From NCBI GenBank assembly GCA_011046135.1, contig DSBG01000114.1:1-61374 (forward strand): DNA of 61,374 nt, given 5' to 3'. Below are positions 1 through 8,410 of the stretch, in pieces. The notes under the pieces are model-generated. The model worked only from the letters and a program-made list of their open reading frames with translations. It searched no databases and was not told the DNA's origin. This stretch comes from Deltaproteobacteria bacterium. GTDB taxonomy: Bacteria > Desulfobacterota > Desulfomonilia > UBA1062. The position numbers and the translations under genes were made by a program. Position 1 is the stretch's first letter, and the number at the start of each line of letters is the position of its first letter.

Positions 1-256
1 CATCATATCCGGTAAGGTGCAGGAGGGCGTAGAGAAGCATCGACCCATGTCCTGCAGAGAGAATGAACCTGTCTCTGTTTACCCACTTCGGATTCCGGGG
101 ATTGTGCCTGAGATGTTTTGACCAGAGAACATAGGCCATGGATGCAGCACCCATGGGAAGCCCGGGGTGACCTGAATTGGCCTTCTGGATGGCGTCAACT
201 GCGAGAAACCGTATGGTGTTGATGCATCGATCTTCAAGAAGAACCTGATCCGTCAT
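1..256 (-). CDS. tkt: Transketolase, N-terminal part (truncated by window edge)
   Basis: Reading leftward from the ATG at 254-256 gives about 85 residues beginning [13 protein letters not shown]. They contain the transketolase N-terminal signature: [16 protein letters not shown] at about residues 22-37, which binds thiamine diphosphate, then [19 protein letters not shown]. The family transfers two-carbon ketol units in the non-oxidative pentose phosphate pathway in the cytoplasm. An AGGAGGG ribosome binding site lies just before the start. The glucokinase gene ends 13 bases upstream on the same strand, so the two are probably one operon for sugar phosphate metabolism. No stop is seen; the rest of the gene lies left of the window. 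Confidence 0.93.
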   Translation of the reverse strand, partial: MTDQVLLEDRCINTIRFLAVDAIQKANSGHPGLPMGAASMAYVLWSKHLRHNPRNPKWVNRDRFILSAGHGSMLLYALLHLTGYD

Positions 257-269
257 GGAGAAACCCTCC

Positions 270-1271
270 TTATATCGTCTCCATCATTTCGAGCCCGATG
301 AGTGCAGCGCCCATGAGGGCCACTTTCGGGTTGAGAATGACTCTGATAGGTATGTGTTTCAGGATAGGGGAAAGACGGCCTTTGTTCAAGAAAGAATCCA
401 AGAACAGCCCCCTGTTCACTGCTGGCAGAATTCGGGGGAGGATGCCCCCACCGAGGTAGATACCGCCGGTTGCCAGGATCTTGAGGGCAAGATTGCCGGT
501 CTCGGCTCCGAGGATCGAGAGAAACATCTCGAGGGTCCGCGTGCAGATCTCTGGTGCGTGCTGCCCATCAAGCGCCGTGGACAGGATATGAGCCGTCTTG
601 TCGGGGGCTTCGGCGAGCTGTTCGGCATACCAGGCCGGTTCGTCACAGAGACGTTCCTCTTTGAGAAAGCTGTAGATGTTGGGAATCCCGCTCCCTGAAC
701 AGACACGCTCAACGCTCACGTGGTCGAATCGCCCCAGGAGGTTCCTGAGAAGAGCCAGCTCGTGCACGTTCGTCGGTGCGAAATCCGCATGGCCGCCCTC
801 CGAAGGATGTGCCCGGTACCGAAACCCATCCCAGGTGAGGTATGCCTCACCGAGGCCTGTTCCCGGTGCTATGATTGCACGAGGACCACCGGGGTGGGCA
901 TCTCCAGGGGAGAGCACATGGAGATCCTTGTCATCTAAGAGAGCGATTCCATAGGCGATGGATTCAAGATCATTCATCACCACGGCTTTAGCGAGGGAGA
1001 GTGCAGAGCGCACCGTGTCTGAATCGATGACCCAGGGAAGATTTGTGATGGTTGCGCGTTTTCCCGAAACCGGGCCGGCGACACCGAAGGATCCGAACGA
1101 CACTTCAGCGCCTGTTGCTGTGATGAACTCGGCGCAGATCTCCTCGAGGCTCGCATAATCCGCACTTCTGTATGTCGCTTCCTCGAGAGGAGATCGGGGC
1201 CCCCCTTCCAACGAAAAGAGACCCAGGTTCGTCTTGGTTGCTCCAATGTCTCCAGCTATCAGCACACGCAT
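270..1271 (-). CDS. glk: Glucokinase (ROK-independent Glk family)
   Basis: A 333-residue protein, the usual length for bacterial Glk, that phosphorylates glucose with ATP in the cytoplasm. The phosphate-binding motif [13 protein letters not shown] is at residues 7-19. GTGLGEAYL and [10 protein letters not shown], both typical of the glucose- and ATP-binding core of Glk, lie in the middle, and [10 protein letters not shown] near residue 275 is the adenosine motif. The start ATG at 1269-1271 gives the expected short N terminus before the GDIGATK loop. It is followed after 13 bases by tkt, linking glucose activation to the pentose phosphate route. Confidence 0.93.
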   Translation of the reverse strand: MRVLIAGDIGATKTNLGLFSLEGGPRSPLEEATYRSADYASLEEICAEFITATGAEVSFGSFGVAGPVSGKRATITNLPWVIDSDTVRSALSLAKAVVMNDLESIAYGIALLDDKDLHVLSPGDAHPGGPRAIIAPGTGLGEAYLTWDGFRYRAHPSEGGHADFAPTNVHELALLRNLLGRFDHVSVERVCSGSGIPNIYSFLKEERLCDEPAWYAEQLAEAPDKTAHILSTALDGQHAPEICTRTLEMFLSILGAETGNLALKILATGGIYLGGGILPRILPAVNRGLFLDSFLNKGRLSPILKHIPIRVILNPKVALMGAALIGLEMMETI

Positions 1272-1615
1272 TGTCCTTTTCCGATGTTTCGCTTATCATT
1301 ATTTCCATCGTCGTGCATCTGTTTTTCTCTGCCCATCCGGGGGGTGCATCCACGGCCCAGCTCTGCAGAGTTTCTGCAGGAACGTAAGAAACTGTCGCTC
1401 TTCCTGGGGAATCGTCACCCGGACCTCTGTTGCTGATGAATACACTTTACTGGCGGGCACCTCACGTCTGAAACAGTTGCGCTTCAGGAATGCAGTCGTT
1501 ATTATCAGGGAAAAACAGAGTTCCTGAATCGGAATTTTCACCATTGGGTGTGTGATACGAATCAGGATGCTGAACTCAGGTCATCCTGAATGAGGGTGAG
1601 AAAAGGAGATGACGG
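1272..1615. other. Intergenic region between divergent glk and DUF1499 gene
   Basis: About 340 bases between two divergently transcribed genes, so promoters for both directions should lie here. The short open frames crossing it on both strands do not resemble known proteins and run into glk. I see no RNA gene. AAAGGAGATGACGG at about 1601-1614 includes a strong ribosome binding site for the gene that starts at 1616. Confidence 0.5.
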
Positions 1616-2056
1616 ATGAGGATAACCATGCTTCTCATTGTAGCTGGGGTGCTGCTCTTTTCCTGCTCAGGAACACGCCCCGCTCACCTCGGTCCCCAAG
1701 AAGGCTCGCTCAGACCGTGCCCGGACAGAGCGAACTGCGTCTCGACCATGGGCAGCGATTCACGACATGCAATCGAGCCCATACGATACGATTCAACCAT
1801 GGAGCAGGCCAAGCAGAAGCTCATCAGGGCGATATCCTCGATGAAGAGGTCGCGCCTGGTGACAGATTCAGGAAACTACCTGCACGTCGAATTCACGTCA
1901 CTGATATTCCGGTTTGTCGATGATGTGGAGTTTCTGTTCAATGACGAGGAAAAAACCATTCATTTCAAGTCTGCATCCCGTGTGGGGTATTCGGATCTCG
2001 GGGTGAACAGGAAGAGAATGGAAGAGATCCGTCTGAGATTCCATCAGGAGTTATGA
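1616..2056 (+). CDS. DUF1499 family lipoprotein
   Basis: A 146-residue protein with a lipoprotein signal peptide: a short basic start (MR), a hydrophobic stretch and a lipobox LLFSC with Cys at about residue 17. The mature part has the DUF1499 pattern: CPDRANCVST near residue 35, then a helix and LVTDSGNYLHVEFTSLIFRFVDDVEFLF near residues 80-107. The family has no established biochemical function and is expected at a membrane, here probably as a lipid-anchored periplasmic protein. A GGAG ribosome binding site precedes the ATG. The next gene starts 81 bases downstream on the same strand and may be co-transcribed. Confidence 0.8.
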   Translation: MRITMLLIVAGVLLFSCSGTRPAHLGPQEGSLRPCPDRANCVSTMGSDSRHAIEPIRYDSTMEQAKQKLIRAISSMKRSRLVTDSGNYLHVEFTSLIFRFVDDVEFLFNDEEKTIHFKSASRVGYSDLGVNRKRMEEIRLRFHQEL

Positions 2057-2137
2057 TGCGCGGGTTTGATCCGGGTGTCCCGATCAGTCACGGTCGTCTC
2101 TCTTGGGTGAACAGAAGAGGGCAGGAAAATTGAGACC

Positions 2138-3517
2138 ATGAACCGACACCGGCTCCTCATCATTTTTACCCGATATCCGGTATCAGGAACGACGAAGACC
2201 AGGCTCATTCCAGCACTCGGTGCGCAAGGAGCAACAGATCTTCAGTGGGAAATGACATTCCGCATCCTGGCCATGGCGAGGAATGTTGCTTTCAAGCACG
2301 AAATCTTGGTCGAGATCCACCACGTGGGGGGAACGCAATCACAGATGGAGAAGGCCTTCGGGCACGACTTCACCTATGTCCTCCAGGAGTCCGGAGATAT
2401 CGGGAAAAAGATGGAACGAGCCTTTGATAAGGCTTTCGAGAAGAGAATGGAACAGGTCGTGCTCATCGGTTCAGACTGTCCGGGCATCACCGGTGAACAT
2501 CTCATGCAGGCATTTTTCTGCCTCGACGACACGGATGCAGTGTTCGGCCCCGCCCATGACGGGGGTTACTATCTCGTGGGGTTGAAACGTCGGTGTCCGA
2601 TGATGTTTTGGAACATCCCCTGGGGGAGCTACGAGACTCTTGGCGCTACCATCGAGACCGCTCACACCATGGGCCTGAGTGCCCGGATGCTGGAACCGCT
2701 CTCAGACATCGACAGACCTGAAGATCTTGTAATCTGGCGCGATATCAGAACCCGTGACCAGCAGGAGATCATCTCGGTGATCATTGCAGCCCTCAATGAG
2801 GAAGCCACCATCACCCGGACCGTGCAGTCTCTACGGGCAGGTGCCGGCATCGAGATCATTGTCGTGGATGGGGGCAGCACGGACGGCACGGTTTCCAAGG
2901 CAGCTGCATCAGGGGCAAAGGTTGTCTCACGGGCTCTCGGCAGAGCAGCACAGATGAATTACGGGGCGTCCCTGGCACGGGGCAGGATTCTCCTCTTCCT
3001 TCATGCAGACACCCTCGTTCCTGCAGGATATGACCGGGCGATCCGGGATGCCCTGCGGGATAATCTTTCTGTCGCCGGATCGTTCCGGTTGAGCCTTGAC
3101 GGGAAATCACCCGGGCTGAGGCTGATCGAGGCCGGGGCAAACCTGAGGACCCGAAGATGCATGCTTCCCTACGGAGATCAGGGGTTGTTCATGTGGAAGG
3201 TGTTTTTCCTCGAACTTGGAGGATATCCCGAGATGCCGATCCTGGAGGATGTGGCCCTGATCAGGGAGATCCGCCGGAGAGGTCACGTGATTCTCCTGCC
3301 GCTCGACGCGCTCACCTCATCCAGGCGATACGATTCCATCGGGGTATTCAGGACCTGGTTTATCAACGTCATGGTCTATGCCTGCCATGGTGCAGGCATG
3401 CCTTTCGAAGAGATTGCACGGCTCTACAGAACGAGAAGTTCAGTCTCGACCTGGATCTGGAGCCTTGTGAAAGGGCTCGCTAACAGATATTATCCCGAAA
3501 GGAGCAAAGAGACATGA
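2138..3517 (+). CDS. Fused DUF2064 (TIGR04282-type) and family 2 glycosyltransferase (TIGR04283-type)
   Basis: A 459-residue two-domain fusion. Residues 1-205 match DUF2064, a nucleotidyltransferase-like fold, with FTRYPVSGTTKTRLIP, LIGSDCPGI and FGPAHDGGYYLVGL. Residues 213-440 are a GT-A family 2 glycosyltransferase with SVIIAALNEEATI, IEIIVVDGGSTDGT (the DxD-like loop), LLFLHADTLVP and LPYGDQGLFM. In other bacteria these two domains are usually neighbouring genes annotated as rSAM/selenodomain-associated transferases 1 and 2. The acceptor is unknown. The gene overlaps the next by four bases (ATGA), so the two are translationally coupled. Confidence 0.88.
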   Translation: MNRHRLLIIFTRYPVSGTTKTRLIPALGAQGATDLQWEMTFRILAMARNVAFKHEILVEIHHVGGTQSQMEKAFGHDFTYVLQESGDIGKKMERAFDKAFEKRMEQVVLIGSDCPGITGEHLMQAFFCLDDTDAVFGPAHDGGYYLVGLKRRCPMMFWNIPWGSYETLGATIETAHTMGLSARMLEPLSDIDRPEDLVIWRDIRTRDQQEIISVIIAALNEEATITRTVQSLRAGAGIEIIVVDGGSTDGTVSKAAASGAKVVSRALGRAAQMNYGASLARGRILLFLHADTLVPAGYDRAIRDALRDNLSVAGSFRLSLDGKSPGLRLIEAGANLRTRRCMLPYGDQGLFMWKVFFLELGGYPEMPILEDVALIREIRRRGHVILLPLDALTSSRRYDSIGVFRTWFINVMVYACHGAGMPFEEIARLYRTRSSVSTWIWSLVKGLANRYYPERSKET

Positions 3518-4239
3518 GGAACAGGGGGAACTGTCTAATACTCTTCTGCTGCGTGTTGTTCATGATTCTCGTGCCGGTACAGGCCCGGACGCAGGAAGAG
3601 GCGGTGCTCTTCAGAGAGAACTTTACTGATCTGAAGAAGTGGAACGAGGTCTTTTTCCCGAAGATCCCGGCACACACAACGTACAGTATACAGACCGAAC
3701 ACAAAGATTCCTTCCTCAAGGCACGCAGCGCCTCCTCGGCATCGCTCCTAGTGTATCGAGAACCCTTCGATGTGTACGAATTCCCGAAGGTGAGGTGGCG
3801 GTGGAAGGTGGAGAATATCTATGCGAGGGGAGACGCCACGAGGAAGGACGGGGATGACTACCCGATCCGTATCTACATCGCTTTCGAGTACGATCCTTCG
3901 CGCGCAGGATTCATCCAGAAGGCCCAGTACAGTGCGATCAGGCTCATCTACGGAGAATACCCCCCTGAGCGTTCGTTGAACTATGTGTGGTCGAGCACTG
4001 AACAAGCAGAACGCATTCTCCCCAGCCCCTACACGGACAGGAGCATGATGGTTCTCCTCGAACAGGGAGATGCGAATGTTGGGAAGTGGATCACCTACGA
4101 GGTTGATATTCTGGAAGATTATTCAAGGGCCTTCGGCACATCCCCCCCACGTGTTGCCACCATCGGGATCATGAACGACTCAGACAATACCGGGGAGGAG
4201 TCCACGTCCTGGGTGGACTTTATCATGGTCTATCGTTGA
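3514..4239 (+). CDS. Exported DUF3047 protein
   Basis: A 241-residue protein. Residues 1-25 form a Sec signal peptide (basic NRG, hydrophobic core, cleavage after VQA), so it should be periplasmic. The mature part has the DUF3047 pattern: an early FRENFTDLKKW, VRWRWKVENI near residue 95, DDYPIRIYIAF near 113, SLNYVWSS near 152 and a C-terminal SWVDFIMVYR. The fold is expected to be a beta-sandwich; no reaction is known. It starts inside the stop of the glycosyltransferase fusion, so the two proteins probably act together, perhaps on an envelope glycan. Confidence 0.8.
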   Translation: MRNRGNCLILFCCVLFMILVPVQARTQEEAVLFRENFTDLKKWNEVFFPKIPAHTTYSIQTEHKDSFLKARSASSASLLVYREPFDVYEFPKVRWRWKVENIYARGDATRKDGDDYPIRIYIAFEYDPSRAGFIQKAQYSAIRLIYGEYPPERSLNYVWSSTEQAERILPSPYTDRSMMVLLEQGDANVGKWITYEVDILEDYSRAFGTSPPRVATIGIMNDSDNTGEESTSWVDFIMVYR

Positions 4240-4340
4240 GCACACGACCGGGGCGCCTGTTCTCAGCAGTGACCCTGAAACCCCGGCCGGGTTACCTTCC
4301 AGGCCAGCCTGCGCCGGTGCGGTGAGTATTGAACCTGTTC

Positions 4341-5192
4341 TCAGGGGTATTCGTAGAATCCCTTGCCGGTTTTTCTTCCAAGCCAACCTGCTTCGACATA
4401 TTTCTTCAGTAACGGGCACGGCCGGTATTTGGAGTCGGAAAACCCCGCATAGAGGGTCTCCATGATTGCGAGGCAGGTATCGAGCCCGATGAGGTCAGCC
4501 AGTGCCAGAGGCCCCATGGGATGATTCATGCCGAGTGTCATGACCGTATCGATGTCCTCTCTCCTCCCGACTCCGTGGTAGAGGCAGTAGACAGCCTCAT
4601 TGATCATGGGCATGAGGACCCGGTTTGAGATGAATCCCGGAAAATCATTTGCCAGGGCAGGTGTTTTTCCGAGCGTCAGGGCAAGATTCCAGGTGAGCTC
4701 GAAGGTTTCATCAGAGGTTGCAAGAGACCTGATTACCTCGACGAGCTTCATCACCGGGACGGGATTCATGAAGTGCATGCCGATTACTTTGTCGGGTCGT
4801 CTCGTTCCGGAAGCAACCCTGCCGATGGGAATGGAAGAGGTGTTCGTGGCCAGGATTGCACGGGAAGGGCAGATGGAATCGAGGTCTTCAAAGATCTTGA
4901 TTTTGATGGCCTCGTTCTCCGATGCAGCCTCAACCACGAAATCGACATCAGCCAGGAGCTTCAGATCCGTACCGGGCCGGATTCTGCCCAGGATGGCCTG
5001 CTTTTCTGCATCAGAGAGCGTTCCCTTGGCAACCGAGCGATCGAGTTGGGTTGTAATGGTTTTGACGCCCTTTATGAGGAACGATTCTCCGATATCGGTC
5101 ATAATCACGTCAAGACCCTGTGCTGCTGCGACCTGGGCGATGCCACTGCCCATCTGGCCTGCACCCACCACGGCAAAACGACGAATGTTCAT
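4341..5192 (-). CDS. hbd: 3-hydroxybutyryl-CoA dehydrogenase
   Basis: A 283-residue protein, the standard length for Hbd/PaaH. It oxidises 3-hydroxyacyl-CoA to 3-oxoacyl-CoA with NAD, or the reverse, in the cytoplasm. The Rossmann motif GAGQMGSGIAQ is at residues 10-20, ATNTSSIPIG near 114 and the catalytic-dyad region MHFMNPVPVMKLVEVI near 138. The C-terminal domain has NDFPGFISNRVLMPMINEA and ends GRKTGKGFYEYP, as in the family. It stands alone on the minus strand, convergent with the DUF3047 gene and divergent from the methyltransferase operon. It fits butyrate-type or syntrophic fatty acid metabolism. Confidence 0.95.
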   Translation of the reverse strand: MNIRRFAVVGAGQMGSGIAQVAAAQGLDVIMTDIGESFLIKGVKTITTQLDRSVAKGTLSDAEKQAILGRIRPGTDLKLLADVDFVVEAASENEAIKIKIFEDLDSICPSRAILATNTSSIPIGRVASGTRRPDKVIGMHFMNPVPVMKLVEVIRSLATSDETFELTWNLALTLGKTPALANDFPGFISNRVLMPMINEAVYCLYHGVGRREDIDTVMTLGMNHPMGPLALADLIGLDTCLAIMETLYAGFSDSKYRPCPLLKKYVEAGWLGRKTGKGFYEYP

Positions 5193-5348
5193 GGATCAGC
5201 CTCCTCTTTGGTGAGTATGACACCTGAAATGGCGGCATTGGCGACGAGCAATCCCACCGAGATCTCTGGTTAAATCATGACAAGGGTAAAATCAAGGAAG
5301 AATGCACAGAAAACATGAGAAGCACTGGGGTGTCATGTGCAGCGCTCC

Positions 5349-5376
5349 TTGACAGCATGTCTCAGGAAACTATGAT
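5349..5376 (+). promoter_or_regulatory. Sigma-70-type promoter for the corrinoid methyltransferase operon
   Basis: TTGACA at 5349-5354, 16 bases, then TATGAT at 5371-5376: a perfect -35 and a near-consensus -10. It lies about 50 bases before the UroD-like gene and points toward it. No cobalamin riboswitch box is seen in this leader. Confidence 0.7.
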
Positions 5377-5424
5377 GGTACAGCAGGTTGAACGTGTGAT
5401 TTTCAAGGTGATGTGGGGGAGAGA

Positions 5425-6594
5425 ATGTCTCAAGACAAGGGAATTTTCAGGAAGCTAGGAAAACCTCTTCTCCAGGGGATGATCCCTCCTCCGGGATTGT
5501 TCCCGGAGAAGTTCCTGGATGCTCTTTCAGGGCTGTGCAGCCTTCGGGGGAAGGTCTCCAGGCTGACCAACGTCGAGCGGCTCATAACAACGCTTCGGCA
5601 CAGGGAACCTGACCGGGTTCCCTGCTGTCCCCTTGTCATCAGTGGCTCGCGGCGTCTCATCGGAGCATCGTTTCCCGATTTTGCCCTCAAGCCTGAAACA
5701 ACGACCCGTGCCCTGATGGCGGCCTTCGATCTGATCGGGGGAGAAGTGGTCATCCCCATGCTCGATCTTTCGGTGGAGGCGAGTGATTTCGGTCAGACGA
5801 TGATCTATCCCGAGAATTCAACGCCGCATCCCGACTATGATCATCCCCTCATTACGGATCACACCGGCTACCAGAAGCTCAAACGGATAAATCTCAGGGA
5901 TGCCAGGCGCATGCACTCCCTGGTCGAGGTCTTGAGGATCGTTACCAGGCAGGTAGGCATGAAGGGGGTTGTCTCGGGCTTCTGCTTCGGCCCTCTGGGG
6001 GTGCTGTGCATGATGCGGGGTGCAGAGCACCTGTTTCGTGAGTGCATCCTGTATCCGACAGAGGTGATGGCCGCCCTCGAGACCATAACCGGAGTCCTTG
6101 CTGAATTCATCGAGGCCCAGTGCGAAACCGGTGTGGCTGCCATCACACTGGACACGCTTTTCGCCTCACACAACGGCTTGAGCAAGCCTCTGTGGGAGCA
6201 GATGGAAGGGCCGTTCGTTCGTGAGCTCTCGTCTCTCATACGGAGCAAGGGATGCATCGTCGGGGTTCACAATTGTGGCCATGGCAGCTACTTCGATTCA
6301 CAGATCCGATTCATGGAACCTCAGATCATGTCATTTGCAGAGCTTCCAGAAGGTTGCAATACCCTTGGCGAACTCAAGAAACGCTACGGAGACCAGGTTG
6401 TGCTCATGGGAAACATGAACACCTCGCTCCTTGCCCATGCAGGTCCCTGCGAGGTGATTCAGGACGCGAAGAGACTCATCGAAGCTCTCGCTGACGGAGG
6501 GGGGTTCGTCCTTGCACCAGGCTGTGAATACCCCCCGAATGCGCCCCTTGAAAATGCCTTTGTCCTTGCACAGGCAGCAAAGCTCTGTACATGA
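5425..6594 (+). CDS. Uroporphyrinogen decarboxylase-family corrinoid methyltransferase
   Basis: A member of the UroD/MtaA/CmuA superfamily of zinc-dependent methyltransferases, which move methyl groups between a substrate or coenzyme and a corrinoid protein. The zinc motif is visible as GVHNCGHG near residue 280 (H-x-C) with the distal Cys in LAPGCEYPPNAP near residue 362. True hemE enzymes lack this zinc site, and the next gene is a corrinoid protein, which argues against heme synthesis. Frame is open from a GTG at 5413, but the ATG at 5425 is preceded by GGGGGAGAG and is preferred (389 residues). The stop overlaps the next start (ATGATG). The methyl donor cannot be told from sequence. Confidence 0.86.
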   Translation: MSQDKGIFRKLGKPLLQGMIPPPGLFPEKFLDALSGLCSLRGKVSRLTNVERLITTLRHREPDRVPCCPLVISGSRRLIGASFPDFALKPETTTRALMAAFDLIGGEVVIPMLDLSVEASDFGQTMIYPENSTPHPDYDHPLITDHTGYQKLKRINLRDARRMHSLVEVLRIVTRQVGMKGVVSGFCFGPLGVLCMMRGAEHLFRECILYPTEVMAALETITGVLAEFIEAQCETGVAAITLDTLFASHNGLSKPLWEQMEGPFVRELSSLIRSKGCIVGVHNCGHGSYFDSQIRFMEPQIMSFAELPEGCNTLGELKKRYGDQVVLMGNMNTSLLAHAGPCEVIQDAKRLIEALADGGGFVLAPGCEYPPNAPLENAFVLAQAAKLCT

Positions 6595-7271
6595 TGGGAG
6601 AACAGGAGGATTCCGTGGAAAAGCTGGCTTTCCACACGCAGATGCAGCGCCGGATACGGTCAGCGGTCTGTTGCCATGATGCTGAAACGCTCAGAGCTCT
6701 TCTGGATGAGTGCCTCGTGGAAAAGAGCCCTGGGGAGGTTTCCGGCATCCTGCTCGATGCCCTTGAAGAGCAGCGGCTGAATTTCATGTCGAGTGCACGA
6801 TCTCTCCCGGAGTTCATCCTCACCATCGATACCGTGAATGCAGCCCTCGAACAGATGCGCTCCCTGGAGGAACCCAGGAAGAACAGTGATGCTTTCGTGA
6901 GGATCGTGATCGGTGTCGTTCGAGGCGATCCTCATGACCTCGGCAAGAACATCATTGCAGGGCTGTACCGTGCCTACGGATTCGAGGTTATCGATCTCGG
7001 CAGGGATGTCCACCAGGAGGCTTTCTCTGCAGCACTAACGACCTATGATGCAAAGGTTCTGGCACTGTCAGCCATGATGTCAACCACCATGCCCGCAATG
7101 AAAGAGATCATCCGCGAGGTCAGGATCACAGGATCGAAAGTGGCAGTCGTTATCGGCGGTGCACCTCTTGATGCTGAGATTGCCCGTGCGTACGGCGCAG
7201 ATGGTTACGCCCAGTCGGCAAGACATGCCATAGAGGAAACACGCTCGGCAATCTCGCGTGTTTTTCCATGA
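6591..7271 (+). CDS. Methyltransferase cognate corrinoid protein (B12-binding)
   Basis: A 226-residue protein with the two domains of methyltransferase corrinoid proteins. Residues 1-95 are a helical B12-binding cap. Residues 100-215 are a Rossmann-like B12-binding domain with the lower-ligand motif DPHDLGKNI (DxHxxG, His as cobalt ligand) near residue 108, ALSAMMSTTMPAMKEII near 150 and VVIGGAPL near 180. It should carry the methyl group as methyl-Co(III) for the upstream UroD-like methyltransferase. It starts four bases before the end of that gene and ends 6 bases before the next one, so all three form one operon. Confidence 0.93.
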   Translation: MMGEQEDSVEKLAFHTQMQRRIRSAVCCHDAETLRALLDECLVEKSPGEVSGILLDALEEQRLNFMSSARSLPEFILTIDTVNAALEQMRSLEEPRKNSDAFVRIVIGVVRGDPHDLGKNIIAGLYRAYGFEVIDLGRDVHQEAFSAALTTYDAKVLALSAMMSTTMPAMKEIIREVRITGSKVAVVIGGAPLDAEIARAYGADGYAQSARHAIEETRSAISRVFP

Positions 7272-7277
7272 AAGGTC

Positions 7278-7973
7278 ATGACCATTCTCGATCTCGAGCT
7301 CGATGAGGACATGCTTCTGCATGTCGAATCAAGGGTCCGACCCTCGTTGTGGACCCCAGGAGACCATGCCAGAGCATCTCAGGTGAAAGGGCTGATCAAA
7401 GAGGCTGTGGACAAGATCGGCGAGATCTCCCGCATCAGGGCCGTGCACACGATCATGCCCGTCGAATTCCTGAACGGCAGGGAGATACATACCCGGGCAG
7501 GTTCCATCATGAGCCGACGTTTTGCACGACTCGCATCTGGAAGCACAGGAGAGCTGTTCGTGGTTTTTCTGATCGCAACGCTGGGACAGCGTGCATCCTC
7601 GCTGGCAGAAGATCAGGAGACCCTGCTGTCTCGCCTGGTGTTTGACTGTGTGCTCTCGGAGACCATCGAAATCGTCGTGCAACGACTCGAAGAGGCATTG
7701 CATCGTGATATGGCAGTGTGCAGTCGCGAAATGACTTCGCGGTTCAGCCCAGGGTACTGCGACTGGCCCCTCGAAGGGCAGCGTGTTGTATTCAGTGCCC
7801 TGGATGCATCCAGCATCGATGTCGAACTGAACGATTATTGTGTCATGGTGCCTGCCAAATCAATCTCCTGCGTGTTCCTCGCGGCTTCTTCTGTTCCCAG
7901 TGCAACGCCGTGCACCTTCTGTCCCCTTGAAGACTGTGCCTGGAGGCGAGATACGCACACCGGGGAATTTTGA
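7278..7973 (+). CDS. Stand-alone MetH activation-domain-like protein
   Basis: A 231-residue protein resembling the activation domain of B12-dependent methionine synthase as a separate polypeptide. The diagnostic stretch is RFSPGYCDWPLEGQ near residue 155, followed by CVMVPAKSISCVFLA near residue 192. In MetH this domain binds S-adenosylmethionine for reductive remethylation of inactive cob(II)alamin. Its place right after a corrinoid protein suggests that it reactivates that protein. A C-terminal CTFCPLEDCAWRR holds three Cys that could bind a metal or an iron-sulfur cluster; MetH lacks them. There is no RamA-type activase in the operon, which this protein could replace. Confidence 0.75.
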   Translation: MTILDLELDEDMLLHVESRVRPSLWTPGDHARASQVKGLIKEAVDKIGEISRIRAVHTIMPVEFLNGREIHTRAGSIMSRRFARLASGSTGELFVVFLIATLGQRASSLAEDQETLLSRLVFDCVLSETIEIVVQRLEEALHRDMAVCSREMTSRFSPGYCDWPLEGQRVVFSALDASSIDVELNDYCVMVPAKSISCVFLAASSVPSATPCTFCPLEDCAWRRDTHTGEF

Positions 7974-8053
7974 ACTTTTCGATAAAACAGCGTGTACCCT
8001 GTCGGTTGTCTGTGGTATCTCCAGTAAAAATTTATGCATGGACGAGGTGATCG

Positions 8054-8338
8054 ATGGCAAAGGATATTACTGACCTGACTATTGCATACGAGGAGGATGG
8101 GGTCGTCGTGGTCGAGGAGCTCGATAAGGTGATTCTGTCGAAAGGGGCGTGGTCGACGATTCTGTTCAGGTACCGGCAGTGGGACGCCGCGAAAAACGAG
8201 TATGGTCCGGAGAGGTACTCTCTTCGCAGGTATCGGAAAATGAAAGACGAGTACCGTCAGCAGTCAAAGTTTACCATTTCCAGCAAAGAACAGGCCCAGA
8301 AACTGATAGATGCCCTCAGAAAATGGGTGGAGAGCTAG
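8054..8338 (+). CDS. Small conserved basic protein, possibly PC4/YdbC-like
   Basis: A 94-residue charged protein. The N-terminal half has beta-rich TIAYEEDGVVVVEELDKVILSKGAWSTILFRYRQWD; the C-terminal half has basic SLRRYRKMKDEYRQQSKF followed by TISSKEQAQKLIDALRKWVES. I recognise the pattern as a conserved deltaproteobacterial hypothetical protein. The strand-then-helix layout ending in a Trp-containing helix recalls PC4-type single-stranded nucleic-acid-binding proteins, but I cannot prove this. It starts 80 bases after the activase-like gene and may be in that operon or independent. It converges with apbE. Confidence 0.7.
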   Translation: MAKDITDLTIAYEEDGVVVVEELDKVILSKGAWSTILFRYRQWDAAKNEYGPERYSLRRYRKMKDEYRQQSKFTISSKEQAQKLIDALRKWVES

Positions 8339-8410
8339 AGAAGGAATACGTTCCCGAGGCAACAGAACACATGAAAAGTCGGAGGGGAACGACAGACAGG
8401 AAAGATCTTC

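Noticed and set aside
5193-5424. Cobalamin riboswitch before the corrinoid cassette
   Set aside because: No B12-box-like GCCACTG in the leader; the only similar string lies inside hbd coding sequence.
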